From assembly GCA_940671915.1 (NCBI GenBank), contig CALNVZ010003433.1, positions 13,695,795-13,759,794 of the forward strand: 64,000 nt of DNA, read 5' to 3'. The DNA comes from Paracentrotus lividus (Eukaryota > Echinodermata > Echinoidea > Camarodonta > Echinidae). Of this stretch, positions 24,601-36,600 are shown piece by piece; the stretch's first letter is position 1; the number at the start of each line of letters is the position of its first letter. Below the pieces are notes generated by a model. The model ran no database searches and was not told the origin of the DNA. It worked only from the letters and a program-made list of their open reading frames with translations. Position numbers and translations under genes: made by a program.

Positions 24601-27600
24601 CGTACGTGGTGTACGCGGTGTGTGTGTGTGCATGGTGGTAACCAGCAATCTAAAAATAGAAAATATGAATACGTAAATTACGTGAGTAAAATCTTGATTT
24701 GAGTACGTACGTGTTATATACGCGTGTTATGTTCTGCATGCATGTCCAAAACTACGGCCGGGGCAGCCACAATAATGGCCTGGAAAGTTTTGTTTTGTGT
24801 TGTGTTGTCAGTGGCGGATGCAGGATTTCATTACAGGGGGCCAAAATCGGAATTTAAGATTTTGGTACACCAAATTTTTTTAACCGTTACACCGGGCGAG
24901 CCAAGGTTCTCTCAATTCTTTTTCGTGGTCAACTCGGCCCTTTCGTCGTCTAAGAGTATTTTACTTTGCTTCCTTTTATTAATTATTTTTATTTTCCTTT
25001 CTTTTTCCCCTTTTCTTTTTCTTGTTTTTTTTCTTTGCTAGGAGGGGGGGGGGGGGCTGGACCGCGCCTGCTTGTTGTGGCGGGGGTGGTCCAAAGAAAG
25101 AGGGGTAAATGCATAAATACCACTCTACCAGTTGGTTCCAGTCTCATCCCATATGGTCTAAACGCATTTTGTCTACTACGAATAATGAAATTGTGTTTGT
25201 TTCACTTTTAAGCCCGTCTACGTTCACATGCGATTTGTGCTGCGATTCGATTTTTGAGAAGACTGTTATTTTTTGATGTGGACATTCAAACAAGGAAATT
25301 AATGCTGTCCAAAGTTCTTGGTATTCCTGTGAATAATATAATTGTAATTCACGGCTATTACGAACCCTTCTCAGTATAAAATCAAATTGTTTCTATTCGC
25401 CAGTGACGTCACAGCGATCTTGCGATTTTAAACTTATTTGACATTTACTCCAATTAACGGATCGCATTGGGGAAAAATCGCTTGCATTGTTTCTATACAT
25501 TTTCTGCCTCTCATAAGATAATTTTGAATGATGGAATATGTCACATTTATACGGAACATTGCCATTGTTCCAAAAATCGCATCGCAGCAAACGCACAAGT
25601 GTGAGGCGGGCTTTACGCACATCCCATTTCAGCTTCGTCATATACGGATATGGTGATAATGATGATATCATCACCACATTACCACCACCACCATATCAGC
25701 ATCATGATCATCATTACCCATTACCATCACCATATACCACCACCAACCATATCATCGTCGTCACCACCAATTTAATAATTAATATAGCCTACTAAAAAAA
25801 ACAAAAAAACAAAACAAAACAAAACAAAACGAAAAACAAAACCCGAACAAAAACATTGAATAAGTGATTGCTTATTTAAAAGTCAAAATATGAAAATAAG
25901 CACATTGCAATAACTAATATATAATTTAAAGAGAAGTCTCTTAAAAACTAAATATAAACACAAGTAGCCCTAGGCGTAAAGCTGAAAGGTGGCATATTAA
26001 GAAAAGAAACATTGAAATTTTATAAGATTAAATGATATTCTGGGACAATAGAAGAGGAAGACGTCGATGAAGAAGGAAGGGGATAGAAGAATGGGGAGGA
26101 AGGGATCGAGTTATGAGACGGCAGTATAAAAAATGACGCCAAAAAAGTAATAAAGAATAAATGCCAAAGATGCGTTAAATAAAAAATAAAAAAACAAAAC
26201 AGATAATAAACCACGTACGGAGTCCTTTTTTTATTTCCTCTTCTCGATCATCGTCATCGAGGCGCCTAGCCTGATTTGGAGGATTCGTCATTGCCACACG
26301 TGCACTGCGCTGCATCGTTGCTGCAATGCTTCTGCACAAAATGGCACAAGAAACCACGAGGTTGCATGCGCATCATCATGGATAATCTATGGATAAAGAC
26401 GATCTTATAGTGAGTAGTTATTAAGTTTGGGAATGTTTTCCAGACTTCCGTACTTCTGGATGAGAAATTGTCTTACTACAACTAGTACATTCTTTTTGAT
26501 GCTTATTTACTGATATAACTTTTACTGCGACAACGCCATCGACACGGCGATCTAGCCGCTTGTTATCCATAGTGCATGCAGTGATATACAGTGATTCCGT
26601 GATTAGCTAGCGCATTGCATTGCATGCACACCGCGGTATAGTAGGCGGACAGTGAGGCGATCTAGCCGCTTGTATGCATGCAGTGCTTCCGTGATCTAGC
26701 TAGCGCATTGCATTGCATGCACAACCGCGGTAATAGTAAGCGACATCAGGCCGCGCGTCGACTAGAAATCATCTGGCGCTGGCCGCGCCGCGCGTGATAT
26801 AATTATTTTCCTCGATGTGGTAAAATGTACATCGAGGATTTCCTGCAGCGCTTCAAATCGTCCGGGGCGACAGATTTCATCTACCCGCACGAGTTGGAGG
26901 TGATAATAAGTTGTCTGTCCTTACTTTTTCAAAGAAATTCTGTAAAATGAATATTGCATCATTCATGGATTTTCAAAGAAATTCTGTAAATGAATATTGC
27001 ATCATTCATGGACCAAATACTTTATATTAGAATTATCACCCTTGTTTTGATAATAAATGATGTCAATCAAATTTGTTTCATAAGTATTGCTTTGAAATAT
27101 TGAAATGCAAAATACCTCTGTTACTTCTATAAGAGACACCATGTAAATTCATGGAAATGAAATTGTTGTAAATTTCATACTCTTTAGTACCCATCTGTAT
27201 TTGTACAGTATGTACATATTGTAGAATGACCCCTTCAGAAATAGGATTCCAAAATGTGAATCAGATAAAAACATTGCCGCTTACACTTATCCTACATCAG
27301 GAAATCCTACTGATCAACATTCGATACGAGCCGGTCGTGTTCCTGAAGCGAGGGAGGGATTACGTTTCTTACGCACCACGCGAGAGAGACAGCTTGACCC
27401 GGAATGTCATCACCAGCACTGACGTTGACGAGATCACAACACAAGAATCAGCAATACGCAAAGAGGTCAGTTGGGTCTTCATCTTTAAACTAATTCAATG
27501 ATTTTCCCCCTTGTGCAGAACGAGAAATAAAAAGAATTCTTAAACTTCATATAGATGACCCAGTTTCCCTGAGGTTGAAATTAATCACTTTTTGATCCTC

Positions 27601-30600
27601 AAATTGGCACAAGTCATATCATTATTTCACTCCTGCAACTTCTAAAAATATTGAATTTTTTACAACTATAATCATCAAAAAGTACAAAAATATATGGGAA
27701 AAAAAATGCCAATTTGCAAATCAAAATACTGACTATACATTTTCTTTGTGTTTCCAATTATATATTTCAATGATTATTTTCATTTAAACTGTTTTTCAAG
27801 AACCATTGAATGGAATATGGTAGGAATGAATTTGTATTTGTCAGTGATTTTTTTAATTTTCTGTTGTGTGTTTTGTACATTGTGATTTTAGTTTCAAAGA
27901 TAATAAAGCGTCAGTAAGAAATAGGAGACGATGACTAGATCTACATTGTAGGCCTTTGGGTTAATAGGCTGGAAGCCCCTATAACTTTAAATGATCGAAA
28001 TATAGATTTGCGACTAAAAGAAGAAGGACAAGGTATTGATTTCTACAGCATTAATTTAATTTCAATATTACTATAAAAGTGGACAAAGGAAATAAATGAA
28101 CCCTAGTTACCACAGGCATATTTTTTTTGTTCATGCATCATAATCATTTTACTTGAAACTGCATACATCACATATTAAATAAAACAGTCTATCATTCATC
28201 ACGAACTAGAAAAATTGATTTGTGCACTTGGCTTGCGTGTATCCACTTTTAAGTATCGATGATTTTGATTATTGATGATGCATGCGTGACCCTGAATATT
28301 ATTGCTGATTGTCCTTAGATCGTGAAGTTTGCTCTGATAAACCCAGAGAACAAATTTGCCTTCTATGATGACATTGAAGACCTTGCGGAAGAACCTCATC
28401 TGTATCAGTTAGAGTACATTGAGGATATTCAGACAACCAGTGAAGTGTACAGTCTTCATACGGTCGGTATCCGCAACACCTATTTCTCCAGGATACCCAT
28501 GTCATCGTCAAAAGCACCGATTGCTGATGCCATCGACCAACTGTTGACTGCTGTCAAGGTAATTTATCTGCTAAATTTGCCATTTGGTCTTTAGAAATCA
28601 GCTTTAACCAATACCTGTTAAGTCTCATCCTTTTGGTATTTCGTCTACAACTAGTTTGTTATGACTACACCATTTGGTCTAATTGCCACTTCACCCACAA
28701 CACCATTTTGTCTATTTGCCATTTTGTCTGATACATGTATTTCCACTTGGTCTAACACCACTGATTTTACTGTAGGCTACCTGTAGCAAATGGTTAAATA
28801 GACCAAATATTCATTTGGGAATGAGGGGAAAAAGCATTTAGATAATTTTGGTTATTAGACGAATTGGCAATTAGACCAATTGAGAAATTAGACCAAGTAT
28901 ATATCGTAAAAAAAACCAAGTGAAAGTAAGCCCAAATTATGAGTAGACCAAAAGGGTAATACCCCATGTGGTATTCAATAGACAATCATAGAATTGGATA
29001 AACCGCTGTTAGACCAAGTGGATGAAAACCATTTATCTAGACCAGTGCATTGACATTATATTATTGATTGGATAGGATTGATTCAAGATAGGTGAAGCAT
29101 GCTGCAATGAATCGTTTGTTCACTTGATTTCACAATTGATTGGTTGAAGTGAAAGGCAGCAACGTGATATTATGTTATTGACTTACTTCATAAAATAGGG
29201 CAAGGTTTGTTCAAATCCTAGTGAGGTGTATACATGTACATGTCCTCTCATAATTCAAGCTGTTTGAAAGTTTCACAGAAAATGGAATCATTTACTATCT
29301 CAAATTAATTTTGGTTTAAGTGGAAGTTAATCCATTTGTGCAATTCATATACATGTATGTATTCACTGTAGGGTGTACATGTATATACCCTTCAAAATCT
29401 GAAAAATATCAAAGAATATTTTGAGACTAAAATTCTGTATGATACATTCTGAACATAAAACATTGGCATCTCTTTGAATTCATTGCTGGCGAGGTCATCT
29501 TTCCATAAATTGCAATGTGCATACAAATTGTAATTTAATTCTAATTTCCACAAAGTAAAGTGTCAGCTGTTAAATATTATATGCATTCAGATTATTTGAC
29601 AATTTTTCTAAGCACACATTTCTGTGAACTAATTTTTTAAAAGCCTCTGCCACAGAAGGTGGTGTTGGAGGGATCATGTTTATGTGTTGTATGTTCTGTT
29701 CGATTGGTAGAGCAACATGTATCTCAAGAAAACTTTAAGGTATTAGGAATCACCATAAATTTTCTTATACAAATAGCTTCAGTTTATACATTGCATGTGT
29801 TGGTCTGTTGTATTTGTTTGAAAAATATATATTTCTGTACACAGAATGCTGAAGTGTTACATTGAATTTTTGGAAAACTGCTGCTACACATATGCACAGT
29901 GTATGAGTCTTACTCTAGTCTTGTTGACTTGTGACATTTTTGTAGAATCATCCATCACTTTGAATACCTGCATAGCCCATCAATATTTGATTTTGATTTT
30001 TCTTTTTGCAACTCGCAAGATGCATTTTTAATTAAATTTCTATTTGTGGTTAAAAACCACATTATAAAAGGTAAGACAATGAATGGGAAAATTACAAATA
30101 GAGAAATACGGAGAGAGATGACATCTGATTTATCTGCTCTACATACCCATTCCTTTCCTACATAAAGTATTCAAGTAAAAAAAAGAGCTGCTTTTATATC
30201 TGGTATACTGTTTATTCAAACTACGGATTAATTTAATTACACAGTAAAGCGATATGTGTGTTTCTACATGTACATGTACTGTATCAAGTTGATAACAGTT
30301 TATTACTGGGTACAGAGTACAAATAGAGTTGAATGAAATGTGTGCTGTTCATTATTCCAAAGGTGTATTTATCTGGGGAGCATTTCAAGAAACAAATACA
30401 TGTATTCACTGATTCTCACTGACAACTGTTAAGCTACTGAAATGAATCTGAGAGGCCGAGAGCAAATTTGTCTGATAAAATGTCCTTTCATGCAATGCCC
30501 CCCTGAACATGAAATTGAAATAGGGGTCTTTAGTCTGAAGGTTTTTTTTTTTGTCCAAACACACAAATTTCCTTTACTTTAATATTTGTTTGTATAAAGA

Positions 30601-33600
30601 TGAAATGCTTTTAATATTTAAAATTCAAACATTTAATGCTGTTGTCCATGGGTTTGTTTCCAGGTTCAATTCCCTAAAAATGAAATAGTTATTTTAATCC
30701 AAGTGTAAAATAGAGTTTTTTATTCTGAAAATCAAATACTACATGTAGATTTAGGGTCTGTAATTAAAAGATTAGATAAGTTCATAATCCAATAGTTTTT
30801 AGAGAGGGGGGGGGGGGGATGCAGGAAAATACATTTTTTTTAAAACAGGATCGGTGTAAGCGGAGTTCTGTTCAAGTTCAGTGTACAAAAATAATGACAG
30901 TTGAGCGGAGTTCTTTACAGTTAATGTCAAAGATTTTATTCAGTGATACACTGATGCAGGAAAGTACATACTAAGTCTAAAGGGGACTTAACTTTGTGAT
31001 GGTTAAATCTAAAAGTCTTTCATCATAAAAAATATGTACATCTATATACATGTATGTACTTCGACAGAAATATAGATGAAGAATATTTCTTGTTTCTTTA
31101 TGTCACTTCTTAGAATTGCTCTATTAGAACCTTTTCCATTTTGACCATGTACGGTTATTTTCTCTCCAATTAACAATCATTATAATTAATATCATTGTTT
31201 GGCAGGAGGTGCCCTCGTTGTTCAGTAATGAGGAGTCTTTGCTGCCGACCATCGTCTTTACGGGTCACATGGGATCTGGTCGTACCACGTTTGCTATGTC
31301 CTTGGGTATCCTGATTGTTGCTCATCAAAGGGGCTTTCCTTCTAATGCGTAGTATGTTATATATTTCTTTGAATATTCCCTCTCTGTCTATACTTTGTGT
31401 TTGTATTAAATATCTTTGCTATTAGACCTGATTGTAAAACTCATTCTGTAGATTTCCCTTCTTACATTAAAGTACTGCATGTGTGTTATATTTTCATTTT
31501 TTACGTGCACTTTGGGTTTTGATTGTGGTGTGATGTATTTTGCTCATCGATGGGGCTATACTTGTTCTGTGGATATATATTTTTTTCTTCACCAATTTGA
31601 AAATATTTTACCATTGAATAGTAATTTCAACTATCATTATTAACTTTTTAATATTTCTCCTTTGTACAATGTGGAGAAGATTCATCTAAAAAAGCATTCC
31701 TTATTCTACCCTCAATAAATTGAGCATCTTTCACTAAATCAGACAGTTTTACCATCTCTTTCATAAACTTACATATTATTCATTAGAAACAAATTGAATG
31801 TTTAAGCTTTGTTTTTCTTATTTTATTTTATAGTGATAGTTACCCAAGTAACGACCAGTCTCCGAAATTGGAACTTGGCGAGTTCTGGGCTGTCATGAAA
31901 GTGTGTAGCTTACTGCCTGATGGTATGAAACGCAAGCAAGAGGTAAGTTGCAAAAAGAATGTTCAGTATGATAACAAACTATATGTTCAATATAATAACA
32001 AACTCTATGTTCAATATGATAACAATCTGTATGTACAATATGATAACAAACTATATGGTCAATATGATGAAAAAAAAAAACAACAACTATATGTTCAATG
32101 TGATAACAAACTATATGTTCAAAATGATAACAAACTATATTATGTTCAATACTAAAATGTTCAATATGATAACAAACTATATGTTCAATATGATAACAAA
32201 CTACATGTATATGTTCAATATGATAACATACTATATGTTCATTATGATAACAAAGTATATTTCAATATGATAAAAAACTATATGTTCAATGTGATAACAA
32301 ACTATATATTCAATATAACAAACTATATATTCAATATGATAACAAACTATACATGTATGTTCAATATGATAACAAACTATACATGTATGTTCAATATGAT
32401 AAACTATATGTTCAATATGATAACAAACTATAGATGGCTTTCAGTGAATTTGAAATTGAAGCTTAATTTAAACTTTATTTCTTATTTGAATTTGCACCTC
32501 GACTTTGCATTTGAATTTGTACCTCAACTTTTAAATTCTAATTTTTACTTCAAGTTTGAATTTGAAAGTAAAATTGAATTAAAAAAAAATAATATAAAGA
32601 GTAGTAAAGATGGATAATGACTCCGCTAACTGGAAGTCCACACTTGACCTCATTCCATCTTTCAAATATATTGTTATCCTAATATTTACTTCAAAAGAAT
32701 GATATATTTGCCTACTTTGCTATTCGTCCTCGAATCGCCCAACCAACCGATACTTTAACCCCGAAAACTTTTGCTCTATTGTCTCCTATCTTCCCCTCCC
32801 CTGTGAGAAGGGCGCCCTCTCATGATGAGGGCACTCAGCCAAAACATTCCAACAAACTTCCTCTTTTCTCATCGGCTGCCGCCGAGCGAGTAACCTCGAG
32901 AACTTGCTCCCGCAAATGGGTTTGTTTTTCACTTTTTGTGAACCTTTTTGATGCCTAATTTGTGGGGTCTTGCTCTTGTTGTCCTAGCCAATGTCTAGGT
33001 CGTGGTTTCCTATTTATTGGGAGTATTTTGAGGGCCGTTTTTTGGAGTAATTCTGTTGGATTTACGGCGCCTTCTCCCTAGCTTTTTGACATTCATTACG
33101 TACGTGTTTTTATATTACACCCTTGTGGTGCGGGCCTTTGTTCTCCCGTTCCGCGCTTCATTTCACACAGTTCAGTGAAGCCTTTTGTTGGGTGGGAGGC
33201 CTTTGTGACCCTTCCTGTCCCAGGGCAGAGTCTAAACTCCTTTGTATAAGTGTCTTTTCTTTTTCATATATTGCAGAGTGTTTTCTTATTCCGAGGGAAG
33301 AAGACTTTCATCCATTTTTGTATCTCGGAGACTTCAAACATTGCCGACTCATCGGAGAGTCTCATCTACCAGGAAGGCACGAGTCTGGATTCTCTGCATA
33401 TTTTATAGAGGCCGCGAAGCAGTTAGACGGGGAAGAAGCAGTTAGACGGGGAACGAAAGCTGTTTACATCTGTTTTCAACGAAAGTAAGTCGGGTATCAC
33501 ACCCCGCCGGGGGCGAGTATGGGCCGGTGGCAGTTGGTAAGTCCACAACTTACGGTACCGCGCGAGCCCCCGGAAAGTCGTCGTGTGGGAGTCACGTATG

Positions 33601-36600
33601 TGAACTCCTGGGGACGGGTTCAGTCGCCTATCGTCGGCCTATCCCAGGCGACGCACCCAAATCGATCTTGGTGAGGGATCGAGGAGGGCAACTTCGTTTA
33701 CGATCATGTCTTGACATCGATCTAGTGGAAGTTGTAGGATCGATCGTGAGATCTTTCCAACATGATCGAGATCGATCGAAGGTTGGCTTGCCACCTGAGA
33801 TAGGTCTAGTATCGATAGCCAGTATCGGTATCGTTATCGATATCGTTAGGTAATCGATCACATCAATCGATCATGAACATTATCGATCGATCGATCACTT
33901 CATAATCGATCACAGTTGAATCGATCACAACATAATCGATTACAACTTGAATCGATTACAACATAATCAATCACGATTGAATCGATCACACATAATCGAT
34001 CACGATTGAATCGATCACACATAATCGATTACAGTTTGAATCGATCACAACACAATCGATCACGATTGAATCGATTACAACATAATCGATCACAGATGAA
34101 TCGATCACGCCAATCGATCAATTTGAATCGATCCCGCCCAAATCGATCTCCGAGGAATCGATCATGAACAAATCGATTATAATAAATCGATCTCACCTAA
34201 ATCGATCTCTGTTGAATATATCATGTCAGAATCGATTACAGTCATGTTGTTCTCTACATCTCGATTTCACATGGTTCCTGCCCTGGTAAATCAATCCCGA
34301 CAGATTCATTTGTAGACAGAATGATCATGTTGGTTTGGTTATGGGAAATAATCAAGTCAGATACCATCGCAGTTATTTCATCGTGATCAAAGTCGGAGTT
34401 CACTACCACTCACAAGGATGCAGAAGTGGGGACTTTTCGTCGAGTCCACGTCCACGTCCCATTTCTCCGGTGAAATTATTACGAGAACCTCATATCACTT
34501 TTTCCTTAAGGGAAGGATCATTCTACAGCTATCATGTCATATTCGCTCACCACAATTTGATTGCGATATGAACGGCTTGGGATGGGATGGTTCTCCTATT
34601 CCTTTGACTAGGTCACCTTGACTTGACTTCGATCCAGAAGTTAATGAGTCAGAGGGTGGTCAATCTACCATGATTGTCGGAATATCTTCCTTCACACGGA
34701 ACATTATGGTGTTTAGAAAATTTATTTCTTCTTCAAGCCTTTCGATATTCCCTTCTCGTCTATTTCTTCAATATCGACCTATTTTTAAATATGGTAGAGT
34801 ACCTATCAAGTAGACTTGATGGTTCGAGTTCTTCCCCGAGGAGATCGATTTCGCAGTTTAGGGCGGAAATAGAAGCTCTCCTTGCGAGTTCGGAAGCGAA
34901 TTTCGAGACCCACCAAAGGGGACTCAGGATTGGTACCGGAGTCGCTCGGAATGGGTTAATTCCTACAATGTCGTAATTACCGACGATAATGTTCGGAGCA
35001 GACGTCGCAGCAGTTCTTCCTTCAGGGTCGCGTCACTCGCGACCACTCCGTGGTAGGGATTTCCATCGGAGACTAAGAAGACTACGCACTAGATTGAGGG
35101 AGTTAACCTCTTCCTCCTCGGAGTTCGGTTCTCACGAATCCGCATTGAGAAAATTTTAGATTTCTCTATCTTAAAAAAAAAAGGGGGGGTGTTTGATACA
35201 GCAGATCATCGCTCCACCCTTGCAAGGATATTCAGTTCACGCTTCGATGATGTTGATTATCGTAACTGCGACGTTTTAGGCCCGTCTATCTGATAGAGGT
35301 CCGTTTTGTTCTTCAGAAGAAGAAGTTCACTACTCAGTTCGGACTCAACGGAGTTTGTCCGCGAAAAATACGAGCTTTTAGCCTATATACGATCTGTATG
35401 TAGGATTCAAACCGGAAGTATCTCAGGATTTCAGGGATTCCGAAATTAGATTTTATGAGATACAGAGCCTTAAGTTTTCTACCTAAACTCACTAGGAAGA
35501 ATGAAGGAAAGGTTTAAGGCGAGATTTATTCTTCACTCAGGAGACTAGGACCCCTCCTTTCAGACATTATCGTCAATAATGTTGGAGATAACAGACGAAA
35601 TACGGGTCACTAATTGAATCTCATGATCAGAGAAGTTTCTCTGTAACTGGGCTGATCGCTCCGGTAGTTAAATGAAGGGAGGTTTAGATCAGAACTGGAG
35701 TTCGAGTTCAGACAAGGAAAAATTTTTTACCTTGAAAATCTTCATCACGGTCGATCTTTCGCTCCGCCCTTTGTCCCACCAGAGGGACAGTGTCTACAAG
35801 AAAGAGATTCTGAGACATCTTGGGGTCATGGTGGTCTTATCCCAGTTTCACTGGACTGACTTTCGGTGGACCCAAAATCCGGTGGGGTCGGAATTTTTCA
35901 GAGGCCGAGAATTCGGCCAAAGTTCTTTAGGGTAGTTTAGAAAAGCTTGATATCAACCTCCAAGTCTGTTATTACTTTTTGACGTGTAATTACAATCCTC
36001 ACGTCAACTTTTCTACGAACTGGATAACCGTCTGACAAGGAAGTCAGACATAACATCTTCATCACAACAGTCGGGTCGAGGAAATCATACTGGTCAGTGG
36101 GGTAGAAGTCAGGATAGGAGTAGCTCAGATCCGCTTCGAACTCTCATCCTTTTTAGTATGGGAGGAAAGCGCCTGAGGTGACCTCCCACCTACGTTTGGA
36201 AAAATTTAGGTCGCGATGGAACGACTATTTGTTTTCCGATCTCAAACGATTATTATCGTTTCGGCAATCAGATTCGGTCTCATTTTAGACTTTGAGAAAC
36301 CTCGATCCAGGGATGTCTTCAAGAGTCATCCACCCAAACCACTTAACGTGTCCCTTGTCGGAACATAGCTCAAAGGAAGAAATCGAGAAAGTCACAATCT
36401 ACCCTAAATTGTGTCTAATTTCTACATTCCTTTCCCCAAAAAGCGGAGACTCGATACACGTAGTCTCAGTTGGGAGGACCAGCAGCAGACTTTAAGTTCT
36501 AAACTGCATCATGTTTTGATTGAGTTAGAGTTGATTCCCATGTATTAGGGACTCAACCGGACACCGCGAATCATCTGACGAGACCCAGTTTGGAGATAGT

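Larger units (their letters stand above)
12983..27300 (+). other. Intron 2 (14.3 kb), repeat-rich
   Basis: By far the longest paladin intron. Listed separately are the non-LTR fragment, R1 copy B, diverged GAT-rich duplicated blocks, MITEs, a 32-bp tandem repeat and a CpG-rich island with a candidate alternative exon. Remaining stretches (13.5-15.3, 16.1-17.1, 23.5-25.2 kb) are AT-rich with no feature I can support. Confidence 0.8.
28559..31205 (+). other. Intron 4
   Basis: Contains a repeat of ttggtctaattgcc phrases (28640-29045), a fragment of the gcctccgcc repeat (29641-29712), and a G-run near 30805. Otherwise AT-rich. Confidence 0.8.

Noticed and set aside
26825..26899. Treating the [10 protein letters not shown] exon as part of the main paladin protein
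   Set aside because: Exon 2 joins exon 3 in frame and the joined protein aligns with vertebrate paladin without it, so it can only be an alternative or unrelated exon.
33628..33861. Overlapping plus and minus frames in the ATCGAT region
   Set aside because: Open only because the ATCGAT repeat lacks stops in several frames.
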